A program made the position numbers and the translations under genes. From assembly GCF_036347135.1 (NCBI RefSeq), contig NZ_CP108938.1, positions 6,696,001 to 6,760,000 of the forward strand: a stretch of DNA of 64,000 nt. The letters are read 5' to 3'. This document shows positions 1 to 8,736 of the stretch, piece after piece. The DNA is from Streptomyces sp. NBC_00775 (GTDB lineage Bacteria > Actinomycetota > Actinomycetes > Streptomycetales > Streptomycetaceae). Every line of letters starts with the position of its first letter. Position 1 is the stretch's first letter. The notes beneath the pieces were generated by a model. It was not told the DNA's origin and made no database searches. It saw only the letters and a program-made list of their open reading frames with translations.

Positions 1-896
1 CGGCCGGCACCACCACCGGGGATGAGCGCATAGACCTCGCCGTGGCGGCCGAGCGCTGGCTGTGGCAGAAGGCCACGCTCCAGGTGGGGACGGTTCCGCA
101 GTCCTTCGCCCTCGACGAGGTGAACAAGCGGCTGTACGTCCTGCAGATCGCGCCGGGCGGCAGGGCGGCGGGGAATCTGGTCCTGAGCAAGCTCGACTAC
201 GACGGCAACCGGCTGGGCCACATGCGGCTGCCGCGCTTCGGGCACGGGGTGAGCATGGGCGTCCAGAACGCCGCCGACGGCACGGTGTGGATCTGGACCG
301 AGGCCCAGGCGGTGAAGGGGTACGGCAAGGGCGTCACCCGCTTCCGCTTCGTCGACGGCGCCACCCGCACCCTCGACAAGGTCAACGTCCGCATGCCGAT
401 CCCGGGCTCCGTCAACAACCAGCCCTCCGTCTGCATGGCGAGCAAGCGCATCGCCGTACGCCACCGTGTCGGCGGCGCGGCGCGCTACCGCGTCTACGAC
501 CTCGACACGTTCATCGCCGGCGACTACTCCACCCACCTCGCCGACTTCCCGCAGACCGGCGCCCACCCGGACCCCGACGTTCCGTTCCAGGGCTACGCGC
601 TGCACGGCGACCACCTCTACCAGCTGGCGGGCACGGCGTACGACGACGCCACCAACCCGCCCTCAGGGCACGGCAACACCTACCTCTCCTGCCTCGACAT
701 CCGCACCGGCGACCTGCTCCAGCAGGAGCGGACCGAGGCCGGGCGCTCCCTCGGCTACCGCGAACCCGAGGGCCTCGCCATCCGCCGCAAGGCCGGCAAG
801 GGCGGCCCCCGACTGTGCATCGGGCTCGCCTCGGGCGCCGAGAACGCCCGCAAGTTCTCGATCTTCTACAAGCCGTTCACGCCCCCGCAGCAGTAG
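1..896 (+). CDS. TagC-like / phage-baseplate-type beta-propeller protein (5' end outside window)
   Basis: The reading frame is open from the left edge (first full codon at base 3) to a TAG at 894-896, so the true start lies upstream; an in-frame GTG at 42 is probably internal. The visible ~298 residues carry repeated blade-like segments (LALDEVNKRLYVLQ-type, DGTVWIWTEAQ, LYQLAGTAYDD, YREPEGLAI) typical of the P68 RBP/TagC-like beta-propeller family, often annotated in Streptomyces as teichoic acid biosynthesis protein C or phage baseplate protein. Role is probably extracytoplasmic binding; no catalytic residues are evident. A signal peptide, if present, is off-window. Confidence 0.6.
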   Translation, partial: AGTTTGDERIDLAVAAERWLWQKATLQVGTVPQSFALDEVNKRLYVLQIAPGGRAAGNLVLSKLDYDGNRLGHMRLPRFGHGVSMGVQNAADGTVWIWTEAQAVKGYGKGVTRFRFVDGATRTLDKVNVRMPIPGSVNNQPSVCMASKRIAVRHRVGGAARYRVYDLDTFIAGDYSTHLADFPQTGAHPDPDVPFQGYALHGDHLYQLAGTAYDDATNPPSGHGNTYLSCLDIRTGDLLQQERTEAGRSLGYREPEGLAIRRKAGKGGPRLCIGLASGAENARKFSIFYKPFTPPQQ

Positions 897-943
897 CCCG
901 AGCAGTAGTTCCCACTCGCAGCCGGGAGCCGTAATCTGGCCGC

Positions 944-1282
944 ATGGCCAAGATCAACGACGTGGGCGGCACGCAGGGGTTCGGTGCCATCGACACCACC
1001 GACGACACCGAACCCTTCCACGCGGACTGGGAGGCCCGCGTCGTCGGCCTCTTCAACGCCCTGCGCGGGCAAGGGCTGTTCAACACCAACGAGTTCCGGG
1101 ACGCGATCGAGTCGATGCCCGCCAAGGAGTACCTGGCGGCCTCGTACTACGAGCGCTGGTTCACCGCGATCTGCGCCCTGCTGGAGCGCAAGGGTGTCAT
1201 CGAGCCGGGCGAGCTGGACGGACCGGGCGAGCTGGACGGACCGGGCGAGCCGGCGGCGACCGGGGCCGGTTCCCATGGCTGA
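944..1282 (+). CDS. Nitrile hydratase / thiocyanate hydrolase beta subunit, N-terminal half
   Basis: This 112-residue protein begins MAKINDVGGTQGFGAI, the hallmark start of nitrile hydratase beta subunits, followed by the FHADWE helix and the YYERWFTAI segment of the helical N-terminal domain. It stops where a full beta subunit would enter its SH3-like C-terminal barrel; that barrel is encoded by the next gene. The split matches thiocyanate hydrolase, in which beta and alpha subunits correspond to the two halves of the nitrile hydratase beta chain. Its end overlaps the next start by 8 bp, suggesting translational coupling. The last residues contain an 18-bp tandem duplication (GELDGP twice). 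Confidence 0.82.
   Translation: MAKINDVGGTQGFGAIDTTDDTEPFHADWEARVVGLFNALRGQGLFNTNEFRDAIESMPAKEYLAASYYERWFTAICALLERKGVIEPGELDGPGELDGPGEPAATGAGSHG
1211..1246 (+). repeat. 18-bp tandem duplication inside the nitrile hydratase beta N-half
   Basis: GAGCTGGACGGACCGGGC occurs twice head to tail, encoding GELDGP repeated in a linker near the C terminus. It is in frame and does not disturb the gene. Confidence 0.9.
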
Positions 1283-1565
1283 GGACCGCTTCCCGCCCGG
1301 CACCCGCGTCCGCACCTTCGGCCACGACCCGGCGCACCACACCCGCCTGCCCCGCTACGCCCGCGGCAAGCGGGGCGTCGTGGTCGAGCCGGAGGGCCGC
1401 GCCGAACTCGCGGACGTCAGCGCCCAGGGCAGCCCGGACGCCCCGGTCGAGCAGGTGTACGCGGTCCGGTTCGCGGCCCGTGACCTGTGGGGCGAGGGCG
1501 ACCATCACGTCGTACTGGACTTGTGGGAAAGCTACTTGGAAGAGGACCGGCACAATGAGCGGTGA
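1275..1565 (+). CDS. Nitrile hydratase / thiocyanate hydrolase beta subunit, C-terminal SH3-like half
   Basis: The 96-residue product starts at ATG 1275, overlapping the upstream gene by 8 bp. It contains F.PGTRVRTFGHDPAHHTRLPRYARGKRG, the conserved opening of the beta-subunit SH3-like barrel that contacts the alpha subunit, and later VYAVRF and LDLWESYLE, the usual terminal strands. It therefore supplies the C-terminal half missing from the preceding protein. It overlaps the alpha-subunit start by 11 bp. Together the three genes form one tightly coupled operon. No dedicated P14K-type accessory protein is visible nearby, unless the upstream half-beta protein also performs that role. Confidence 0.82.
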   Translation: MAEDRFPPGTRVRTFGHDPAHHTRLPRYARGKRGVVVEPEGRAELADVSAQGSPDAPVEQVYAVRFAARDLWGEGDHHVVLDLWESYLEEDRHNER

Positions 1566-2139
1566 CCACCACGACGACGCGCTGATCTCCCGCAGGGTGC
1601 GGCGCCTGGAGACCCTGCTCGAAGAGAAGGGGGTGCTCTCGGGCGGGACGCTGGACGAGGCGATCGACGCGTTCCTGGCGCGGTCGTCCCCGGCGAACGG
1701 GGCGCGGGTGGTGGCGCGCGCCTGGACGGACGCGGACTACAAGTCCCGGCTGCTCACCGACGGCACGGCCGCCGTCCAGGAACTCGGCTTCATGGAGGGC
1801 TCGTACCAGCGTCTGCGCGTGGTCGAGAACACGGAGTCCCTGCACCACGTCATCGTCTGCACCCTCTGCTCCTGCTACCCGCTCCGCCTCCTCGGCCCCT
1901 CCCCGAGCTGGTACAAGTCCGAGGCCTACCGCTCCCGGGTAGTCCGCGAGCCCCGCGCGGTCCTCGCGGAGTTCGGCCTCACGCTCCCGGCCGGCACGGA
2001 GATCTCGGTGTGGGACTCCAGCGCGGAGACGCGGTACATGGTCCTCCCACGCCGCCCCGCCGGCACGGAGTCCCTCCCGGAGACGGAACTGGCGGCCCTC
2101 GTCACCCGCAACGCGCTGATCGGCACGGCGGCCGTCTGA
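1555..2139 (+). CDS. Cobalt-type nitrile hydratase alpha (thiocyanate hydrolase gamma) subunit
   Basis: 194 residues, normal family length. The metal-binding claw VCTLCSCYP is at residues 101-109 (Cys102, Cys105, Ser106, Cys107); threonine at the third position marks the cobalt/non-corrin class rather than the iron class (which has serine). In the family, the second and third cysteines are oxidised to sulfinic and sulfenic acids and the metal hydrates nitriles to amides or hydrolyses thiocyanate. The ATG at 1555 gives an 11-bp overlap with the preceding half-beta gene. Whether the substrate is nitrile or thiocyanate cannot be decided from sequence; the split beta favours a thiocyanate-hydrolase-like arrangement. 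Confidence 0.88.
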   Translation: MSGDHHDDALISRRVRRLETLLEEKGVLSGGTLDEAIDAFLARSSPANGARVVARAWTDADYKSRLLTDGTAAVQELGFMEGSYQRLRVVENTESLHHVIVCTLCSCYPLRLLGPSPSWYKSEAYRSRVVREPRAVLAEFGLTLPAGTEISVWDSSAETRYMVLPRRPAGTESLPETELAALVTRNALIGTAAV

Positions 2140-2174
2140 ACCCGGGGAACCCGGTGAACCCGGGGCGCTCGGCG

Positions 2175-3686
2175 TTACGCCGGGCGCCTCAGGGCGGGCG
2201 TCGTCGCGCGCTCCGGTGCGGCCGGCTCCTCGGTCTCCTCCGACGGATCGGGCGGACCCTCCTCGCTGGGTTCTCCCATCGCCGTCAGGGCCTCCTGGGC
2301 CGAGGGGGCGAAGAGCGGCGAGAAGTGCGGGTTGATCTGGAGGGCCTCGGCCAGGTGGCGGCGGGCCGGGCCGACGAGGTCCAGTTCGCGTTCGATCTGG
2401 CCCCGGTGGTACGCGTACAGCGCGCTGCGCACGCCGCCTCCGTGCTCCCTGTCCATGGCCTTCTTGGCGAACTTGAGCGCTTCCTTGTCGTCCCCGGCCC
2501 GGTGCAGCGCCCAGCCGAGCGCGTCCGCGACGGGAATACCGGGCTGCGCCTCCCACTCGGCGCGCAGCCGCCGCACCGCCGCCTGCGGGTCACCGTGGTC
2601 CGCCTCGAAGAGCCCGAGGACCAGCTCGTCGTCCACACCCCCGGCCTCGTCCTGCCGCACCCGGTCCCGCAGCAGGTCGTACTGCACGCGCGCGGCCCCC
2701 GTGAGCCCCAGCTTCTCGTACAGCTCGCCCAGCTCCAGCGCGTACCGCGGCGCGGGCTGCCTGGCGAGCGCCGTCTGGTACGAGCGCATCGCCTCCGACA
2801 TGCGCCCGAGCGCCGCCAGCGCGCGCCCCTGACCGGCGAGGGACCCGTGCTCGTCGGGGTCGCTCGCCAGCGCGGCCTTGTAGTAGCTCAGCGACTCCTT
2901 GACGTCACCGCGCTCCCAGGCCAGCTCACCGGCCTGCTGCAGATAGGCCGCCCGTTCGGCGGGTGTCGCCGCGCCCGCCGCCGCGTCGCTGATCGTGGCG
3001 GCCGCGTCCTCACGCCAGCCGAGGTTCCAGTAGACGCGCGAGGCCCGTGCCAGCACCCTCGGCCCCTTGTGCAGCTCCTGGAGCTTTTCGAGGGTCCTGC
3101 GGGCGGCCTTGTAGTCCCCGAGGCCGGTGTACGTGTCGATCAGCAGCGCGTACGTCGTCCACCGCTTCGGCGACTGCTCCACAGCCGTCTCGCCCCACTC
3201 CTTCGCCGCCAGGAAGTCGCCCCGCGCGTTGGCGAGCGCCGTGAGGCCGTCCATCGCCGCCTGGTTCTTCTCCGGCCTGGACCGCAGCGACGCACGCAGC
3301 GCCTTCTCGGCCTTCGGGTAGTACGCGGGCATCCCGGTCCGCCGCGCCTGCTCCGCATAAGCGTTGCCGAGCACCGCCCAGGCCTGCCCGTCGCGCGGAT
3401 GGGCCCGCAGATGGGCCTCGCGGTCCCCGATGACCGCCACCAGATCGGCCACCGCGACGGGCACCCCGGCCGTGACCGCCGTGTTCGCCCGGCCCGGCGG
3501 ACCCGCCGCGGGCCGCGGCGCCGCGGCCCGCGGTGTCGAGGGCAGCAGCACCAGCACACCGCCGAGGACGACGCTGCCCGCGACCACACCGATGAGCAAG
3601 CGCTTGGCGAGGTGGGAGCGGCGCGGCCCAGAGGGTTCCTGGGGCTGCAGCCCGGTGAGGACCGGCTGTCGCTCTTGGATCTCCAT
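2175..3686 (-). CDS. Membrane-anchored tetratricopeptide-repeat protein
   Basis: About 503 residues from ATG at 3686 (MEIQERQPVL). A hydrophobic segment near residues 30-50 (IGVVAGSVVLGGVLVLL) anchors the protein, and the rest is a series of TPR helices: AWAVLGNAYAEQ, TTYALLIDTYTGLGDY, ESLSYYKAALASDPDEHGS, AMRSYQTALARQPAPR, LGELYEKLGLTGAARV. TPR arrays mediate protein-protein contacts; no enzyme domain is visible. It is convergent with the nitrile hydratase operon and divergent from the FAD oxidase, with about 98 bp between the two starts. An upstream in-frame ATG at 3719 would add 11 unlikely residues. Confidence 0.75.
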   Translation of the reverse strand: MEIQERQPVLTGLQPQEPSGPRRSHLAKRLLIGVVAGSVVLGGVLVLLPSTPRAAAPRPAAGPPGRANTAVTAGVPVAVADLVAVIGDREAHLRAHPRDGQAWAVLGNAYAEQARRTGMPAYYPKAEKALRASLRSRPEKNQAAMDGLTALANARGDFLAAKEWGETAVEQSPKRWTTYALLIDTYTGLGDYKAARRTLEKLQELHKGPRVLARASRVYWNLGWREDAAATISDAAAGAATPAERAAYLQQAGELAWERGDVKESLSYYKAALASDPDEHGSLAGQGRALAALGRMSEAMRSYQTALARQPAPRYALELGELYEKLGLTGAARVQYDLLRDRVRQDEAGGVDDELVLGLFEADHGDPQAAVRRLRAEWEAQPGIPVADALGWALHRAGDDKEALKFAKKAMDREHGGGVRSALYAYHRGQIERELDLVGPARRHLAEALQINPHFSPLFAPSAQEALTAMGEPSEEGPPDPSEETEEPAAPERATTPALRRPA

Positions 3687-3784
3687 GCCGCTCACTGTGC
3701 GCCAGTACGAAGACCACACCCCGGCATCCCAAGCCCCGCGTGGATGGGGTTCACACCGATGGCCCTGAGTGCGAAGCTGTGATC

Positions 3785-5194
3785 ATGAGCCGTAGCGAAG
3801 CGCCGCACGACAAAGGCACGGCGGCGACCGGCAACCTCGTGGACCGTCTGCTGAGCGGCCTGCCGGCCGAAGCCGTTCTCATCGACCCGGACATCACGGT
3901 CTCGTACGCGAACGACATGGCGAGCTTCTGCGAGGCGGGCACTCCGGCCGTCGTCGTCCTGCCCCGCACCGTCGAGCAGGTCCAGCACGTCATGCGCACC
4001 GCGACCGAGCTGCGCGTCCCGGTCGTCCCGCAGGGCGCCCGCACGGGCCTGTCGGGCGCCGCCAACGCCTCCGACGGCTGCATCGTGCTGTCCCTGGTGA
4101 AGATGGACCGGATCCTGGAGATCAGCCCGGTCGACCGCATCGCCGTCGTCGAGCCGGGCGTCATCAACGCCACGCTCTCCCGCGCCGTCAACGAGCACGG
4201 CCTGTACTACCCGCCGGACCCCTCCAGCTGGGAGATGTGCACCATCGGCGGCAACATCGGCACGGCCTCCGGCGGCCTGTGCTGCGTGAAGTACGGGGTG
4301 ACGGCCGAGTACGTGCTGGGACTGGAGGTCGTGCTGGCCGACGGACGGCTCATGTCCACCGGCCGCCGCACCGCGAAAGGCGTCGCCGGGTACGACCTCA
4401 CCCGCCTCTTCGTCGGCTCGGAGGGCTCGCTCGGCATCGTCGTACGGGCGATCCTGGCGCTCAAGCCGCAGCCGCCCCAGCAGCTGGTGCTGGCCGCCGA
4501 GTTCGGGTCGGCGCGGGCCGCCTGCGACGCCGTGTGCCGGATCATGGAGGGCGGCCATGTGCCGTCCCTCCTCGAACTCATGGATCGCACGACGGTGAAG
4601 GCCGTCAACGACATGGCACACATGGGCCTCCCGGAGACCACCGAGGCACTCCTCCTCGCCGCCTTCGACACCCACGACCCGGCGGCCGACCTCGCGGCGG
4701 TCGGCGCCCTCTGCGAGGCCGCGGGCGCGACGCAGGTGGTCCCCGCGGAGGACGCGGCCGAGTCCGAACTCCTCCTTCAGGCACGGCGGTTGTCGCTCAC
4801 CGCGCTCGAAGCGGTCAAGGGCACGACGATGATCGACGACGTGTGCGTGCCGCGCTCGCGGCTCGGCGACATGCTCGAAGGGATCGAGCGCGTCGCCGAC
4901 AAGTACTCCCTGACGATCGGGGTCTGCGCGCACGCCGGAGACGGCAACACGCACCCCACCGTCTGCTTCGACGCCACCGACCCCGACGAGTCCCGGCGCG
5001 CCCGCGAGTCCTTCGACGAGATCATGGCCCTCGGCCTGGAACTCGGCGGCACGATCACCGGCGAGCACGGCGTGGGCGTTCTGAAGAAGGAGTGGCTGGC
5101 GCGCGAGATCGGCCCGGTGGGCGTGGAGATGCAGCGGGCGGTCAAGGCGACCTTCGACCCGCTGGGGCTCCTGAACCCGGGCAAGCTCTTCTGA
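3785..5194 (+). CDS. glcD: FAD-linked oxidase, GlcD (glycolate/lactate oxidase) family
   Basis: 469 residues from ATG 3785. The N-terminal half is a PCMH-type FAD-binding domain: VVVLPRTVEQVQHVMRTA, then VVPQGARTGLSGAANA (pyrophosphate loop) and TIGGNIGTASGGLCCVKYG. The C-terminal half has the FAD-oxidase cap with the characteristic HAGDGNTHPTVCFD and TGEHGVGVLKKEWL signatures. Such enzymes oxidise 2-hydroxy acids such as glycolate or D-lactate, passing electrons to the chain. It stands alone; the E and F partner subunits of E. coli glycolate oxidase are not adjacent, so a single-subunit D-2-hydroxyacid dehydrogenase role is more likely. Confidence 0.85.
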   Translation: MSRSEAPHDKGTAATGNLVDRLLSGLPAEAVLIDPDITVSYANDMASFCEAGTPAVVVLPRTVEQVQHVMRTATELRVPVVPQGARTGLSGAANASDGCIVLSLVKMDRILEISPVDRIAVVEPGVINATLSRAVNEHGLYYPPDPSSWEMCTIGGNIGTASGGLCCVKYGVTAEYVLGLEVVLADGRLMSTGRRTAKGVAGYDLTRLFVGSEGSLGIVVRAILALKPQPPQQLVLAAEFGSARAACDAVCRIMEGGHVPSLLELMDRTTVKAVNDMAHMGLPETTEALLLAAFDTHDPAADLAAVGALCEAAGATQVVPAEDAAESELLLQARRLSLTALEAVKGTTMIDDVCVPRSRLGDMLEGIERVADKYSLTIGVCAHAGDGNTHPTVCFDATDPDESRRARESFDEIMALGLELGGTITGEHGVGVLKKEWLAREIGPVGVEMQRAVKATFDPLGLLNPGKLF

Positions 5195-5236
5195 GGCCCG
5201 GGCGGGCTGTTCTGACACCAAAGGACCGGCCCAGGC

Positions 5237-5710
5237 CTACTCAGCGTCCTTGGACTCGTCCGACGGCCACGGATCGCGGAGCCACAGATCGTCGGCCGGT
5301 GTGGGCGCGAGCAGCTCGGCGAGGCCGTCGTCGATGCCGAGCCGCTCGGCCTCACAGCCCGGGGGGACCGCCCGCAGGGTGCGCTCCAGCCAGGCGGACA
5401 CCTGCGCGGTGGGCGCTTCGAGCAGCGCGTCGCCGTCCGGCGAACTCAGCGCCATCAGCACGACGCTGCGGCCCGCGACCTTGGTCGGCCAGATCCGCAC
5501 ATCGCCGTGCCCGCACGGCCGGAACACCCCCTCGACGAGCAGCTCGCGGGCGAACGTCCAGTTGACGGGATGGTCGGAGCCGATGTGGAAGGTGATGTGG
5601 ACGGCGTACGGATCGTCGGTGCGGTAGCTGAGCCGCGCCGGGACGGGGATGCTGCGCTCGGGCGACAGGACGAGTTTGAGTTCGAGTTCGCGTTCCACCA
5701 CGGTGTGCAT
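5237..5710 (-). CDS. ssgG: SsgA-like sporulation/cell-division regulator (SsgG-type)
   Basis: 157 residues from ATG 5710, with a C-terminal tail rich in acidic residues. The SALP signature is clear: RLSYRTDDPYAVHITFH, VNWTFARELLVEGVFRPCG.GDVRIWP and LMALSSPDGDALLEAPT. SsgA-like proteins occur only in morphologically complex actinomycetes and direct peptidoglycan and septum assembly during sporulation; SsgG is associated with correct septum placement in S. coelicolor. Assignment to SsgG rather than another SALP rests on the neighbouring FAD oxidase, RDD and M6 protease genes and is an inference. It is convergent with the FAD oxidase. Confidence 0.8.
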   Translation of the reverse strand: MHTVVERELELKLVLSPERSIPVPARLSYRTDDPYAVHITFHIGSDHPVNWTFARELLVEGVFRPCGHGDVRIWPTKVAGRSVVLMALSSPDGDALLEAPTAQVSAWLERTLRAVPPGCEAERLGIDDGLAELLAPTPADDLWLRDPWPSDESKDAE

Positions 5711-5979
5711 GTCGGTGCGCTTCCTTTCGTCGTACGGGGCCCTGTGGGTGGGCCCGTACGAGTGGAGAGCGCGTAGGCGCGGAACCATTACGCGGGTTCC
5801 GGGAAATTTTTTCGGACCGGCTCCGGGCACCGCGCGGACAGCTCCGGAAGCCCGCTCGCAAGACGTGGCGGAACCGCGCCCGAAAGGGGTGGGTACGGCG
5901 GGAGCTGCCCAGGGCCATGCGCCGGTCTGATAGATGTGGACCCTCAAAAAGACCCCCGAGCAGATACGGGACGACGGAC

Positions 5980-7563
5980 ATGAGCGCCCCAACCCCGGCC
6001 CCCGGTGACGACAGGCCCCGCGAAGGGTATTACCCGGACCCCTCCATTCCTGGATATGTCCGGTACTGGAACGGTGCCGCCTGGGTGCCGGGTACGAGCC
6101 GTCCGGCGCCCCTGGACGGCGAACCGCTCGCGCCGCCGCCCGGCGCACGCCCCGTGCATGTGCCCGCTCCGGCGCCGGCTCCGGCGGAGGAGACGGGTCC
6201 GCACTTCTTCGACGAGGATCCGCAGCCCCGTCCGGCGAGCCCCGCCGAGGCGCAGCACGGCAGCCGGCCCGAGTCCGCCGCCGCGTGGGGCGCCGACCGC
6301 TCCCAGCAGACCGGCTTCGGCGGCGAACAGGACCGCAGGGTGTCCTGGGGCGCGCCTCAGGGCGCCGACCCGCGGGTGCCCCGCGCGGCACAGCCGGTGG
6401 ACGCGGTCGTCCAGCCCGACGGGAAGTCCTCCCGCACGGACGGCACGGCGACGATCCCGCCCGCGGACTCCGCCGGCGGCCAGCAGCCGCCGGCGTCCGG
6501 CGGCACCGTGGTGTTCCGTCGTCCCACGGGACCGGTGCGGCCGGCGGGGACGGAGAGCCCGGCAGGCGCCGGCAGTACTGGGAACCCGGGTTCCGCCACC
6601 CCCGGCGCCCAGGACCCCCTTCCTTCCGACGGCACCATGGCCTTCCGTGCGCTCCCGCGCACGGACCGGCAGGGCGGGGCGCAGACCGGGAGCACGGGCG
6701 CGGCGGCGGGTGCGTCCCCTCAGTCCGCTCCGCCGGGCACGGCCGGTACGTCCGGTGGCGCCGGCGTTTCCGGTGGCGCCGGCGGTGGCTTCGGTGCCGG
6801 GCAGGCCGCCCAGGCCGCCGCCGCTGCCCGTAACACCCCCGCCACCCCTGCCGCTCCCGCGACGCCCGCCACTCCCGCCACTCCCGCCACCCCGTCCGTT
6901 CCCCAGCAGTCCGGCGGCTCCACCCCCATGACCAGCGGCGCCGGCGGCGGTCAGCCCTCCTGGGCCCAGCAGGTGCACCAGCTCGCGGGTGCCCCGGGTG
7001 AGGAGGGGCAGCCGGTCGCGCCGTGGAAGCCGCCGGTCGACGACATCTTCCAGGCGGCCGCGCGGCGGCACTCGGCGGCGCGGCCCGCGGGCCTGGGCAA
7101 GCGGCTGGCCGCACGGCTCGTGGACACCGTCGTGCTGGCCGGTGTCACCGCCGTGGCCGCCGTGCCGCTGGGCACCAAGGCGGTCGACCACATCAACGAG
7201 AAGGTCGACGCGGCCAAGCTCTCCGGCGAGAAGGTCACGGTCTGGCTGCTCGACGGCACGACCGCCGGCTACCTCGGCATCATCCTCGCCGTGCTGCTGC
7301 TCTCCGGCGTTCTCTACGACGCGCTGCCCACCGCCAAGTGGGGCCGCACCCTCGGCAAGAAGCTGTGCGGCATCGAGGTGCGCGACATCGAGGGCCACGA
7401 ACCCCCGTCCTTCGGCCGGGCCCTGCGCCGCTGGCTCGTCTACAGCGTTCCGGGCCTCCTGGCCGTCGGCGTCGTCGGCGTGCTGTGGTGTCTGTTCGAC
7501 AAGCCGTGGCGCCAGTGCTGGCACGACAAGGCGGCGCACACGTTCGTAGCCGCGTCGTCGTAG
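5980..7563 (+). CDS. DUF2510 + RDD family membrane protein
   Basis: 527 residues from ATG 5980. Residues about 14-38 (REGYYPDPSIPGYVRYWNG) form a DUF2510 module, a short aromatic-rich motif common in actinobacterial membrane proteins. A long Pro/Ala/Gly-rich low-complexity linker follows (residues ~45-345, including ATPAAPATPATPATPATP). The C-terminal ~160 residues are an RDD domain: PAGLGKRLAARLVDTVVLAG, two further hydrophobic segments, GRTLGKKLCGIEVRD and the terminal DKPWRQCWHDKAAHTFV. RDD proteins are multi-pass membrane proteins of uncertain function, some linked to sodium-dependent transport. It is followed by a second RDD gene in the same direction. Confidence 0.82.
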   Translation: MSAPTPAPGDDRPREGYYPDPSIPGYVRYWNGAAWVPGTSRPAPLDGEPLAPPPGARPVHVPAPAPAPAEETGPHFFDEDPQPRPASPAEAQHGSRPESAAAWGADRSQQTGFGGEQDRRVSWGAPQGADPRVPRAAQPVDAVVQPDGKSSRTDGTATIPPADSAGGQQPPASGGTVVFRRPTGPVRPAGTESPAGAGSTGNPGSATPGAQDPLPSDGTMAFRALPRTDRQGGAQTGSTGAAAGASPQSAPPGTAGTSGGAGVSGGAGGGFGAGQAAQAAAAARNTPATPAAPATPATPATPATPSVPQQSGGSTPMTSGAGGGQPSWAQQVHQLAGAPGEEGQPVAPWKPPVDDIFQAAARRHSAARPAGLGKRLAARLVDTVVLAGVTAVAAVPLGTKAVDHINEKVDAAKLSGEKVTVWLLDGTTAGYLGIILAVLLLSGVLYDALPTAKWGRTLGKKLCGIEVRDIEGHEPPSFGRALRRWLVYSVPGLLAVGVVGVLWCLFDKPWRQCWHDKAAHTFVAASS

Positions 7564-7654
7564 GAGTCCGCGGCCGTACGGACGGGGCGATCGGCGTCCC
7601 CCGGACGGCCGCTCGCCGGATGCGGAACCGGGGGGTTCGCGGTCGACTCGGGCC

Positions 7655-8359
7655 ATGAGCAGCGAACCGCCGCCCCCAGGCTCCGGCCGGCCACCGGACG
7701 AGGACCCGTTCAAGAAGCAGCCCCCGCCCGCCGAGGGCGGCGGTTCCCCGTACGACAGCCCCACGCCGCCGCCTGCGGGCGGCGGTTCCCCGTACGACTC
7801 CCCGCCCGGCGGTCAGCCGCCTCCGTACGGCGGCGGCCAGCCACCCCCTTATGGAGGAGGCGGCGGTCCCTACGGCGCGGGCGGTCCCTACGGCGGCGAT
7901 CCGCTCGCCGGGATGCCTCCGCTCGCCGACAGCGGCAAACGGGTGCTGGCGAGGATCATCGACATGATCCTCGTAGGCATCGTGGTGTGGCTGCTGTCCT
8001 GGGCGTTCGGGTTCCACCAGTACACAATGGACTCGGACAAGATCAAGTGGGGCGATTCCTTCGGGAAGGAAGTCCTCGCCGCCGTTCTCTACGTCGCCTA
8101 CGACACCGTGATGATGAGCAAGTCGGGCCAGACCCTGGGCAAGAGGGTGTTCAACCTGCGGGTGGCCAACCTCGACAACGGCGCCACGCCCTCCGCACAG
8201 ACCATGCTGGTGCGCTCGCTGGTCCTCTGGCTGCCGTTCGCGTTCTGCTGCTTGTGTATCTGGATCGCGATCGCGGGAGGCTGGAGCTTCTTCGACAAGC
8301 CCTACAAGCAGGGTCTGCACGACAAGGCGGCCAAGACGGTGGTGGTCAGCACCAGTTGA
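7655..8359 (+). CDS. RDD family membrane protein (second copy)
   Basis: 234 residues. The N-terminal ~85 residues are Pro/Gly/Tyr repeats (GGGSPYDSP twice, PPPYGGGQPPPYGGG), followed by an RDD domain with SGKRVLARIIDMILVGIVVW, KSGQTLGKRVFNLRV and FFDKPYKQGLHDKAAKTVVV. It is paralogous to the preceding gene over the RDD domain but lacks the DUF2510 module. It starts 91 bp after the preceding stop and is probably cotranscribed. A cytoplasmic disordered N terminus and three membrane helices are predicted by eye. Confidence 0.82.
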   Translation: MSSEPPPPGSGRPPDEDPFKKQPPPAEGGGSPYDSPTPPPAGGGSPYDSPPGGQPPPYGGGQPPPYGGGGGPYGAGGPYGGDPLAGMPPLADSGKRVLARIIDMILVGIVVWLLSWAFGFHQYTMDSDKIKWGDSFGKEVLAAVLYVAYDTVMMSKSGQTLGKRVFNLRVANLDNGATPSAQTMLVRSLVLWLPFAFCCLCIWIAIAGGWSFFDKPYKQGLHDKAAKTVVVSTS

Positions 8360-8445
8360 CGCCCGGCAGGGCGGCGGCAGCGCTCCGGCGAACGGCGGGT
8401 CCGTGGTTCACGGGCCCGCCGGTTCGCGTACGAGGACTTGGCGCG

Positions 8446-8736
8446 TCACGGTCCCGCCGGTTCGCGTACCGGCTCGGACGACGCGGCGACGGGTACCCGC
8501 TCCTCCCTGAGGGGTACGGGGACGGGCGCGGGCGTCGGCGTGGGCGCCGCGGCGGACGGTGCGGGCTTCGGCAGCGGGACCGTCACGGCCACGAGCAGCC
8601 CGAGTGCGAGCGCCGAGAGGGTGATCAGCGCGATCCCCAGGCCCGAACTCGTCTGAGACAGCAGCAGCATGGCGAGGGTGGAGAAGATCACGGTGCAGGA
8701 ACCGTAGGCGAGCTGTGCGGCGGTCGGACGAGGCAT
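8446..8736 (-). CDS. Small two-helix membrane protein, unknown function
   Basis: 96 residues from ATG 8736 (MPRPTAAQLAYGSC). Two adjoining hydrophobic stretches (VIFSTLAMLLLSQ and GLGIALITLSALALGLLVAVTV) are followed by a Pro/Ala tail (PAPSAAAPTPTPAPVPVP). It resembles conserved Streptomyces small membrane proteins; no functional domain was recognised. It is convergent with the second RDD gene. A longer frame exists upstream, but the extra residues are low quality. Confidence 0.6.
   Translation of the reverse strand: MPRPTAAQLAYGSCTVIFSTLAMLLLSQTSSGLGIALITLSALALGLLVAVTVPLPKPAPSAAAPTPTPAPVPVPLREERVPVAASSEPVREPAGP

Noticed and set aside
466..1554. Long frame running through the TagC-like and nitrile hydratase beta genes, ending in the alpha subunit
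   Set aside because: Only the part from ATG 1555 has family homology; the upstream part is Ser/Arg/Pro-rich out-of-frame translation of the real genes.
5711..5979. Possible small gene between ssgG and the first RDD gene
   Set aside because: Short frames here lack ribosome sites and family resemblance; this is the divergent promoter region.
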